A DNA stretch of 16,143 bases, from positions 1,220 through 17,362 of the forward strand of contig DOFA01000219.1 of the NCBI GenBank assembly GCA_003532195.1, in the 5' to 3' direction. Positions 1 through 6,945 of this stretch are shown piece after piece. The stretch comes from Clostridiales bacterium (GTDB taxonomy: Bacteria > Bacillota > Clostridia > Saccharofermentanales > UBA5734). The notes beneath the pieces are model-generated. The model saw only the letters and a program-made list of their open reading frames with translations, ran no database searches and was not told the DNA's origin. A program made the position numbers and the translations under genes. Each line of letters opens with the position of its first letter. Positions within the stretch are counted from its first letter, which is position 1.

Positions 1-383
1 ACGGCGACCAGCCGCAGGCAGGGTGAGTTGGCGTCCATATAAATTCGGATGGTCAGGTCTGGTTTCTGGATCGTCAGCACGGCGTCCGCCAGGGAGAATT
101 TGTAATCCGCACCATCGAGCAAGAGGCCGGGGCTGAACTGAAGAATCACCAGACCGGTTTTAAGCAGGCGGCAGTATTCGCTCCAGTTGTCGGTCTTCGA
201 CAGCAAAAGGTACAGGGTGCCGTCCCGGGCTGCCCACTGGTTGACTCCGACGTCGCCGTTGCCCAAAACGATGGATTGCCTGACATCCGTCATCCAGCCC
301 GTGTAATGAAAATCATACGCCTGCATGGCCTCAAGAATATCGCGCCGGTCTTGCTTGTCCTGGCTGTAATTCATATCTTGCAT
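1..383 (-). CDS. DUF5703-type glycoside hydrolase-like protein, N-terminal part (runs off left edge)
   Basis: This reading frame is open from an ATG at 383 to the window edge, giving the first 127 residues. Upstream of the ATG, a GAGGG ribosome binding site lies about 10 nt away; the next in-frame ATG (374) is too far from it. Residues 41-50 read GNGDVGVNQW and residues 62-69 SKTDNWSE. These are the hallmarks of the DUF5703 N-terminal domain, found in large bacterial proteins that resemble GH95/GH65-type glycosidases and are abundant in plant-glycan loci. No signal peptide is visible, so a cytoplasmic enzyme is inferred. It lies 74 bp behind the GH106-like gene ending at 458 and is probably the next gene of the same operon. 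The substrate cannot be deduced from this fragment. I am fairly sure of the domain and unsure of the catalytic activity. Confidence 0.72.
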   Translation of the reverse strand, partial: MQDMNYSQDKQDRRDILEAMQAYDFHYTGWMTDVRQSIVLGNGDVGVNQWAARDGTLYLLLSKTDNWSEYCRLLKTGLVILQFSPGLLLDGADYKFSLADAVLTIQKPDLTIRIYMDANSPCLRLVA

Positions 384-457
384 AATCTGCCCACCCTCTA
401 CTGTTTCTCTGCCCTTTATCTGCCGGTTCTCCGGCTGCTTCCGCCGGGGTGCGCGGA

Positions 458-3400
458 TTATTCCAGTCCGGAAATGGTCACCGGACCGAGAAGTCCGCTG
501 GCCAGGTACTCGCCGGTTTCGCGCGACAGGCTGACATAGTCCCAGGCATATTCGTTGGCGATCAGGTTGCAGACGATGATCTGGATGCTGTTATTCCCGA
601 TTTCCAGGAAAGGCTGGATATCCGCCCGGTAAGGCGGCCAGATCAATTCGCCGGCGAGTTTGCCGTTTACGCGCACTTCGGCGCATTCGCGCACATCGCC
701 CAGATCGAGCCAGACCGGCTGTTTGATCAGCTTCTTCAGATTCAGGGTTTTCTCATACAGGCCGAATCCGGAATACCAGCGGATGCCCCAGTTCTCCCAG
801 GGCTGCAGGCGGGCCGGGAACGGCGCGACCAGGAACTCCGGCGCTGACAGCAGGCCGAAGTCGCGGTTCATGGATGCGGTTTCGACAGCTAAAATCCCCG
901 GCCGGTCCGCACATCCGGCGATCGGCAGCCAGCAGTCCTTTTCCGGCTGATAACCGGTGCAGACAACCGCTTCCCTGCCGTTGACATAGAGGGCATATTC
1001 TTTGGCCGAAGGCAGCGGCAAATGCAGGGCCAGCGCGCCGGCTGGAATGACGAAGCGGAAAAGCTGGCTGTTCTTGTGGCTGTAAAGGGCGGGGCCGCGT
1101 TTCAAGCTGACTTCTTCCCAGGCGCTGTCGTCGAAGCCAGGTTTCATCCATTGATGCCAGAGTTCGTAGTGCCCCATGGAATCACATTCATTTAAAGTGC
1201 GCGCAACCGGTACTTTCATGTGCTGCAGCGGTGCCGGGCCATAGGGCCGGTCATATTCGGTCAGCGGCAGGAAGGTAAATCCGTCGGAAAAATCAACCGC
1301 CGGTTTTTCACTTTGCACAGGCTGGCGTTCCGGCAGGGGATCCCGGCTGAGCGCCAGGTAATCCAGTGATTCTGCCGCCAGGTCGATTTCAGCCGTAACC
1401 CAGCTAGCCGCAAATTGCAGCTGCGTCGGCAGCGGCGCCATGAAGCAGTCCAGCAGCTGCCCGAAACCGGCCGTGCAGCGCAAACGCAGCTGATAATGCT
1501 GGGCTGAGGACGAAGTGTTGGACAATAAATAAATATCCATGCCGTCCAGAACCCGATGCGCAACTTCCAGGCTGTCAGAATCGCCGGACAGAACTGTGAC
1601 ATCGCAATCGATCAGGCTGCGGATCTCCGCGTAAAGCTGGTTGGCGTCATCAGCGACACGAACCAGCGGCGCCAGCTCGGCGAGCAACTGGTCCAGGATC
1701 GGGTCGCGCGCGCCGTTGTCCATGCTGGCGGTCGGGCGGAAATCAGGCACACTGACCACCGGCATGCCGGCCCGGGCCAGTTCTAAGATGCGCCGCAGGG
1801 TTTGCAGCCGGATCGTCGACATCGGCGGCAGCACGATCAGACGATAACTTTCGCCGTGCAAGGCCAGGCGGCCGTCCTGCCAGGAACCCTCCATCAGAGC
1901 CTGGCTGTCCAGGACATCATAGTCCAGCTGATGCGTCATCAGCCCTTGCATGATCTCATCATAGGGCTGGCTTTCGGCAAAACTGTCAATTTCCCTGTCC
2001 CGCGCGTGACCGTACAGACCCTTGCGGCCGCGGCCTTCACGCGACAGCGCCCACCAGCTTTCCAGCGGGAACAGCAGGGCGATATCCGCGCTGTGCACAC
2101 CCTGCCGGTTGACATAGCAGATGATGTCGGTCATGCGGGCAAGGTTGCAGTAATAGCGCCAATAGGGATTGTTAAGGAAAAAACTCGGCGGGCATTCGGC
2201 TTTCGGCGTATCGACGGACTGGAAGAAAGCATGCGGCACCATCATGTTGACGCCGGCAACAGCCAACTGATTGTAAGCCTTTTTCATGCGGCGCGGCGAA
2301 TTGCTCCAGCCGTCGATGCAGCCCAGGGCTTCCGCCAGGACGATGGAGCGGCCGGTGACATGGGCAACGCTGATCGGCGTTTTCAGCATGCAGTACGACT
2401 TGTAGCCGCCCAGGCTGTCCAGCCCGACCCATTGCTGCGTGCGCAGGCTGCGGTAAATGTCGGCGCTGAGCGGCCAGAGCCTGGATTCTTCATAGCCGTG
2501 CCCGACCAGGGCGATGCCATGGTCAGCGCACCAGGTAGCAATCTGGCCGAGGAAATTCCGGGCATAAGCCTCGCTGACCACATCCCAGTAGTCGCAGCGG
2601 ACCTTGGCGGCCAGCGGGCTGCCGTCGAAAAAGAGCAGCGGCAGCAGGGGCATCAGGTCATAGCCCTTGCTTGGCGTAAATATCCCGGCAAATCCATCGG
2701 TCCAGGTGAAATTGCCGCAGGCGTAAGGACCGACTTCATCATAAAAGATCGAGGGGATCGTGCTGCCAAAGTATTCGCCGACATGGCGGGCGTACTGCTC
2801 GTGGGTCTTTTCGATGAACTGCCGGGTGACGTCGGCCGAAAGATAATCGACGACGCCGCCGTTTCCCTCGCGCAGGGGCGAATCGTCGATCGTGCGCACG
2901 GTATAAACGGCATAAGCCATCCAGTCGCCCTCCGGCACAGAGAACTCCAGGCATTCCCCGTCATAAACGGCATCGGGGACCAGAACCTGCCGGCCGATGT
3001 CAATCTCCGTGTCCGAGACATAAGGGGCGTACCCAGTCAGCAGGACGTCTTCAATGCTGCACCAGTCCAGATCCTTCTGCCAATCGTCCAAATGGACCTT
3101 CTGCGCGCCCACGACGTGTACCTGGTTGATGCAGATGCCCAGGGCGCAGTTTTTCCGTTCAGCGGTAATCTGGCCGCCGGCCTGGCCGCTCGACCAGTTG
3201 AATTCATCGTACAGATGAATGGTGAAGCCTTGCTCGCGGGCGTGCTTGACCAGTTGCCGGACAGCTGCAAAATATTCTTCGGTCAGGTAAGCGCGTCGAT
3301 CCATACCGTAACGAGGGTGCGGCATCGCCTGACGCACGCCTTGCCTGGCCATTTCGTCGATCTGGCTGCAGTAAATATCGGCATCCAGAACATCGTTCCA

Positions 3401-3463
3401 GAACCAGAAGGGACATTGCGTCATCGAATCGGGTATTTTTTTCAGTCCATCCCAGAAATTCAT
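458..3463 (-). CDS. GH106-like (alpha-L-rhamnosidase-related) glycoside hydrolase A
   Basis: This 1001-residue protein belongs to the large cytoplasmic proteins related to GH106, whose characterised members remove alpha-L-rhamnose from polysaccharides or glycosides. Visible landmarks are PFWFWND (18-24), PHPRYGMD (48-55), LYDEFNWSSG (84-93), FYDEVGPY (240-247), GHGYEE (321-326) and AEALGC (378-383). E243, E325/E326 and E378 are plausible active-site acids, but I cannot assign them without alignment. The last 150 or so residues look like a GH2-type galactose-binding beta-sandwich (LDLGDVRECAEVRVNGKLAG, then WPPYRADI). There is no signal peptide. The ATG overlaps the stop of the upstream GH106-like gene in an ATGA junction, with GAAGGA as ribosome binding site, so the two are translationally coupled. 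True substrate could differ from rhamnose; family-level confidence is moderate to good. Confidence 0.8.
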   Translation of the reverse strand: MNFWDGLKKIPDSMTQCPFWFWNDVLDADIYCSQIDEMARQGVRQAMPHPRYGMDRRAYLTEEYFAAVRQLVKHAREQGFTIHLYDEFNWSSGQAGGQITAERKNCALGICINQVHVVGAQKVHLDDWQKDLDWCSIEDVLLTGYAPYVSDTEIDIGRQVLVPDAVYDGECLEFSVPEGDWMAYAVYTVRTIDDSPLREGNGGVVDYLSADVTRQFIEKTHEQYARHVGEYFGSTIPSIFYDEVGPYACGNFTWTDGFAGIFTPSKGYDLMPLLPLLFFDGSPLAAKVRCDYWDVVSEAYARNFLGQIATWCADHGIALVGHGYEESRLWPLSADIYRSLRTQQWVGLDSLGGYKSYCMLKTPISVAHVTGRSIVLAEALGCIDGWSNSPRRMKKAYNQLAVAGVNMMVPHAFFQSVDTPKAECPPSFFLNNPYWRYYCNLARMTDIICYVNRQGVHSADIALLFPLESWWALSREGRGRKGLYGHARDREIDSFAESQPYDEIMQGLMTHQLDYDVLDSQALMEGSWQDGRLALHGESYRLIVLPPMSTIRLQTLRRILELARAGMPVVSVPDFRPTASMDNGARDPILDQLLAELAPLVRVADDANQLYAEIRSLIDCDVTVLSGDSDSLEVAHRVLDGMDIYLLSNTSSSAQHYQLRLRCTAGFGQLLDCFMAPLPTQLQFAASWVTAEIDLAAESLDYLALSRDPLPERQPVQSEKPAVDFSDGFTFLPLTEYDRPYGPAPLQHMKVPVARTLNECDSMGHYELWHQWMKPGFDDSAWEEVSLKRGPALYSHKNSQLFRFVIPAGALALHLPLPSAKEYALYVNGREAVVCTGYQPEKDCWLPIAGCADRPGILAVETASMNRDFGLLSAPEFLVAPFPARLQPWENWGIRWYSGFGLYEKTLNLKKLIKQPVWLDLGDVRECAEVRVNGKLAGELIWPPYRADIQPFLEIGNNSIQIIVCNLIANEYAWDYVSLSRETGEYLASGLLGPVTISGLE

Positions 3464-6078
3464 CGCTCATTCCTTCTTTCATTAAATAAAAGCTCTGGAT
3501 TTTCCAGCATGCCCCCCGGCTGTTGCTTGACAATCGCCGAACAATAATCGGGGACTTGCTTGACCAGGGTGTTGGTGACCTCGATGCTCAGCTGGTTTTC
3601 ACCCGGCCGGGCCAGATCCGTCAAATCCAGCAGGTAAGGCTGGCACAGGCAGCAGCCGGCCTTCCGGCCGTTCAGCCAGACCTCGGCGACTTCATAGATC
3701 GCTTTCAGCCTGATGTAAATTTTACCGGAGTCCGCCGGCAGCGATACGCGGCAGGAATAGCGAACAGTACCCGCAAAGTTGGGCAAAGCGTCCGCCGCAT
3801 TGATGTCGCCGGCCAGTGCGGCGCTCTTATAGAATTTGAAATTGGGATATTCGGCACTGGCGGCGATGCCGATCTCCCAGGGCCCGGCGATTTCAACCGC
3901 GCGCAAGTCTGACAGGTCGGGCCATTCGGCATCGCATGCCGGGCTGTCCGGCGAAGCAACCAGAACGATCGACTGATTGGGTTCGAGCGTCAGCTCGATT
4001 CGATTGCCGGCATGCTTCACAGCCAGAAGCCGGTTATTCATGGCGTCATAAGCAGCCAGCCCGGCGGCGGCAGGCAGATCCGCCGTGAAACGGATCGTTT
4101 TTTCCGGTTCTTCATTAAAGAACATATATAGATCAGAATGGCCGCTCTGGTAATGATAAACCCGCAGCCGCTTGCACAGCGGCGTCACCGTGACATCAGT
4201 CAAGCCCTTATGCAGCAGATGCCCGGCCAGTTCCGTCAAAGCGACGATTTCGCCGAGATCTTCCGGTGATCGGACTGCTGCTCCCTCGCAGGTATAAATC
4301 GGATAAGCATCGACGAAAAAAACCGGCACACCGGCCCGGCGCAGCGTGCGCAGGGCTTGCAGGAAATAGCCGGGCAGCGCCTCGGCTTGGGGGATCACCA
4401 GGCAGCGGTATTGTTCATTGTTCAGGACCAGGCTGCCGTTTTCCGCCCGGACATCGGCCCGGAAAGAGTCACAGGGCGCAACATCCAGGTCAATCTGGCG
4501 CTGCAGGAGCTCGCGCATCGGTTTTTGCATCAGCATGGCGTCGCCCCACCATTCCGCATCCGCCTGGTAGAGAACCAAAACCGGCGCGACATGCCGGCCT
4601 TCGGAAAACAGATGGCAGAGCCGGTTGGTGTAGCGGAACAGCTGCCCCATAAAGCGATACTGCGGGTTCTGCCCGCGGGCATAGAAATGCGGCGGACTGT
4701 CGCCGTCCGGGAATTCGCTGTCGGTGAAGGCATGCGGCGTAAAATAATTGACGCCGCGGACGATGCAGTGGTCGGTCAGCCATTTCATGAGCCGCACGCC
4801 TTCCATCCAGCCGTAAGCGCCAAAATTCTCGCAAAGCGTCCGCCCCTTCTTTTTTGGATCGATATGGCCCAGGGAAGAAGCCATCTTGATCAGGGCGTAA
4901 TGGAAAAATTCTCCGTCCAGGGTTTTATTGGCGCCATGCCAGCGATTGGTGGTCTGGTCATAACCGGGATGGATCTGGTGCATCACGATATCGACGCCGG
5001 CCATATCCTGGGCGCCCAAGGCCCGGAAATAGTGCCCGACGCCCGAGCTCAGCCGCGAATGCTGATTGAGGTCCTCGATCACATGGCCGATGTATTCGAC
5101 GCCGCGCGCATGGCACCAGTCGGTGAGCCGCCGGTTGAAATGCTGATGATATTGGTCCGTCAAGGCGTCCATATAGCCGTAGCGCATCTCTTTGCTGTGC
5201 TCTCCCGCGTTAAACCACAGGCAGGGCAGATACCGGCGATAATCCGGACCGAAGCGTTCCGCGAGCGCCGCCCCCAGCTCGCTGCTCCAGGGCAGCTGCA
5301 TGTCGTAGCGGCCGACGAGGGCCTGGGCCGTATAAAAGGTGTTGGCAAACTGCGGTTCATCGGAAAAAAAGCCGGCGAAGGTCTTGCCGAACAGATGGCT
5401 GTAGCGGCGGTAATGCGGTTCATAGCTGCCTTCAATCAGAACATCGACGGCTGCAGGCGAGATTGGATTCAGTAAATGGAGATTTCCCGCCGACTGGCAG
5501 CGATGGGTGGCATAAATGACAACAAGGCTCCACAAGCCATCCGGGACCGGCCAAAACAGTCTGCCTCCGTTTACCCGGTCCGTCAGGTCGATCAAGTCAC
5601 CGGTCAGATCCAGTTTGGCCGCGGACCAGTCTTCTCCCGGTTCGATGCGCCGGGACGCGACCACCGCCACCAGGCTGTCGCCGCCGCGCAGCAGCGAACC
5701 GGGCAGGAACGAGGCGTTGGCATCCGGCCCGTAGGCATCGATGGCATAATAATCCAGCATCAGCCGGCTGTGTTCCGGGTATTTCTTTTCAATCAGGCCG
5801 GCGGCGAATCCGGTGGGAAACTGTTTGTCGTCCAGCACCCAGACCCGCATGCCGCGTTTCCCGGCCTCTTCGAGAATGATGTCGAGGTCGCGGAACCAGC
5901 CGGGACCGCAGAAATCCGGATGCGGGCGCGATTCCAGGCAGACTTCCTGAATCGAAGCCGCCTGGATCTTCGCCATCAGTTCGCGAAGAACCGATTCATT
6001 CGCCCCATGTTGCCAGAAAAACGGCAACAGGAAATTGCCCTCTTTTCCCGCAAGTACTTGCTCTAATCTGGTAGTCAC
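3460..6078 (-). CDS. GH106-like (alpha-L-rhamnosidase-related) glycoside hydrolase B
   Basis: This is an 872-residue second GH106-like enzyme, clearly different from its neighbour. I place the start at a GTG (6078), because AAGGAG at 6085-6090 stands 6 nt before it; the frame stays open to 6159, but that extension has no ribosome binding site and lies over a hairpin. Landmarks from the GTG are FFWQHG (20-25), ESRPHPDFCGPGW (49-61), VLDDKQFPTG (81-90), FFSDEPQF (237-244), GHVIED (331-336), CENFGAYGW (416-424) and PHAFTDSEFPD (448-458). E241, E335 and E417 are candidate catalytic or sugar-binding acids by analogy with the family. The C-terminus has a galactose-binding-like module (IYEVAEVWLNGRKAG). 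No export signal is seen. It heads a predicted operon with gene A and the DUF5703 gene. Rhamnosidase activity is inferred from family only. Confidence 0.8.
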   Translation of the reverse strand: MTTRLEQVLAGKEGNFLLPFFWQHGANESVLRELMAKIQAASIQEVCLESRPHPDFCGPGWFRDLDIILEEAGKRGMRVWVLDDKQFPTGFAAGLIEKKYPEHSRLMLDYYAIDAYGPDANASFLPGSLLRGGDSLVAVVASRRIEPGEDWSAAKLDLTGDLIDLTDRVNGGRLFWPVPDGLWSLVVIYATHRCQSAGNLHLLNPISPAAVDVLIEGSYEPHYRRYSHLFGKTFAGFFSDEPQFANTFYTAQALVGRYDMQLPWSSELGAALAERFGPDYRRYLPCLWFNAGEHSKEMRYGYMDALTDQYHQHFNRRLTDWCHARGVEYIGHVIEDLNQHSRLSSGVGHYFRALGAQDMAGVDIVMHQIHPGYDQTTNRWHGANKTLDGEFFHYALIKMASSLGHIDPKKKGRTLCENFGAYGWMEGVRLMKWLTDHCIVRGVNYFTPHAFTDSEFPDGDSPPHFYARGQNPQYRFMGQLFRYTNRLCHLFSEGRHVAPVLVLYQADAEWWGDAMLMQKPMRELLQRQIDLDVAPCDSFRADVRAENGSLVLNNEQYRCLVIPQAEALPGYFLQALRTLRRAGVPVFFVDAYPIYTCEGAAVRSPEDLGEIVALTELAGHLLHKGLTDVTVTPLCKRLRVYHYQSGHSDLYMFFNEEPEKTIRFTADLPAAAGLAAYDAMNNRLLAVKHAGNRIELTLEPNQSIVLVASPDSPACDAEWPDLSDLRAVEIAGPWEIGIAASAEYPNFKFYKSAALAGDINAADALPNFAGTVRYSCRVSLPADSGKIYIRLKAIYEVAEVWLNGRKAGCCLCQPYLLDLTDLARPGENQLSIEVTNTLVKQVPDYCSAIVKQQPGGMLENPELLFNERRNER

Positions 6079-6090
6079 GGTTATCTCCTT
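6078..6090 (-). promoter_or_regulatory. Ribosome binding site that fixes a GTG start
   Basis: Read on the minus strand this is AAGGAG, ATAACC, then GTG. The near-perfect Shine-Dalgarno and 6-nt spacing decide for the GTG rather than the upstream ATG at 6159. Confidence 0.85.
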
Positions 6091-6123
6091 GTCCGGGGCG
6101 TCTTCTGCAGCCGAAAATGAGAC

Positions 6124-6157
6124 GAGGGACGCTCTGCAAAGCTCAAGAGCATCCCTC
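6124..6157 (-). promoter_or_regulatory. Leader stem-loop upstream of GH106-like operon
   Basis: On the minus strand GAGGGATGCTCT and AGAGCGTCCCTC form a 12-bp stem with one U-G wobble and a 10-nt loop. On the plus strand the same position is a C-A mismatch, so the fold favours minus-strand RNA. It lies between the predicted promoter (6177-6205) and the ribosome binding site (6085-6090), that is, in the 5' untranslated region. No proper U-run follows directly (only CATTTTCGG several bases later), so a leader structure or weak attenuator is more likely than a plain terminator. Confidence 0.5.
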
Positions 6158-6176
6158 ATTCACTTGTATCAAGATC

Positions 6177-6205
6177 ACTGTAACTAATCTGCATGCGGCA
6201 AACAA
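6177..6205 (-). promoter_or_regulatory. Candidate sigma-A promoter of the GH106-like operon, with a small palindrome beside it
   Basis: On the minus strand TTGTTT (6205-6200) and TACAGT (6182-6177) are separated by 17 bp, giving 3/6 and 4/6 matches to consensus. Just upstream, at 6208-6219, GTCTA-TT-TAGAC is a short perfect inverted repeat that could be an operator half-site pair. The remaining 6220-6377 stretch holds only weak inverted repeats (6314-6333 and 6353-6365), with no U-run. I therefore see no convincing terminator after the GyrI-like gene, and read-through from GH36 is possible. Confidence 0.35.
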
Positions 6206-6377
6206 TGGTCTATTTAGACGGATCAGCTAAAAATTATATAGGTATGCACAGCAGCTTCATTTTCTTTGGCTGGACAGTAATAATTTGTGTCGAGGATGTA
6301 TGCCCTGCCTGGTTGCCGTGATCATGGACGGCATGGAGGAATTTGAAAGCACCCGCTGACAGCGGACCGACGCCGCA

Positions 6378-6899
6378 TTATTTTACGAAATGGCAGATAT
6401 CGAGGATGATTTTCCCTTCACCATCGGGTGTCGTAAAACGCGGGCAGCCGTAACGCTCGAAAAACCACCAGGCGCCGTTTTCATCAGCGATGATCTCAAA
6501 TCCTTCTTCACCCAGCCTGGCTGCGCACTGATCTTCTTTGCAAAAAATATCGTCCGTTTTTCCGTGCAGCCAGCAAACCCCCAGATTGCTTTCCGGGAAG
6601 TCAACAAATCCGAATCCGTCAGGCGCCTCGGTTTCCGGTGGCAGGAACATGCCGACCCAGTATTCGAACGGTTCGCCGGCTTTCCAGCGCATAAGCCCCA
6701 GGTAAGCGTCTCCGTCCGGATACAAATCCTTGCTTTTACCGACGGCAAGCCCCTCGAGAACAATAAACCAGCCGTTGGCAAACCATTCTTCCCATTGTTT
6801 GCCGAATCCCCCGTTTACCCGGTCGCTGTCGCCGTATTTCTTGCCGATGAACCGGACCCGGGGCAAGTTCTGTTTGTATGCTTTAATGATTTCCGCCAT
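6378..6899 (-). CDS. GyrI-like small-molecule-binding domain protein
   Basis: This 173-residue single-domain protein resembles the GyrI-like/AraC effector-binding fold, a ligand-binding or small-molecule-hydrolysing domain, here without a DNA-binding part. Supporting signs are the RFIGKKYG start (16-23), GKQWEEWFANGWF (33-45), FEYWVGMFLPP (78-88) followed by Pro/Gly-rich turns, and the C-terminal WWFERYGCPRF and ILDICHF segments typical of stand-alone members in Bacillota. The start is the ATG at 6899 behind GGGAGG with 6-nt spacing; the longer frame to 7046 overlaps the GH36 gene and lacks a ribosome binding site. It follows GH36 by 46 bp, so it is probably co-transcribed. It may sense or modify the glycoside's aglycone or a pathway intermediate, but that is inference; the ligand is unknown. 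Confidence 0.72.
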   Translation of the reverse strand: MAEIIKAYKQNLPRVRFIGKKYGDSDRVNGGFGKQWEEWFANGWFIVLEGLAVGKSKDLYPDGDAYLGLMRWKAGEPFEYWVGMFLPPETEAPDGFGFVDFPESNLGVCWLHGKTDDIFCKEDQCAARLGEEGFEIIADENGAWWFFERYGCPRFTTPDGEGKIILDICHFVK

Positions 6900-6945
6900 A
6901 TGCCGCCTCCCGGAATCTGGAGATTCCTTTATCCTGTCATTTATC

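Noticed and set aside
1802..3547. Open frame of 581 codons on the plus strand opposite GH106-like gene A
   Set aside because: It has no ribosome binding site or recognisable domain, and is an antisense shadow of a well-supported gene in GC-rich sequence.
4357..6066. Two long plus-strand open frames (4357-5475, 5476-6066) opposite GH106-like gene B
   Set aside because: They are antisense shadows with low-complexity, Arg/Gln/Ala-rich translation and no family resemblance.
6079..6159. Longer start (ATG 6159) for GH106-like gene B
   Set aside because: It would add 27 residues read through a hairpin, without a Shine-Dalgarno, while the GTG at 6078 has an ideal one.
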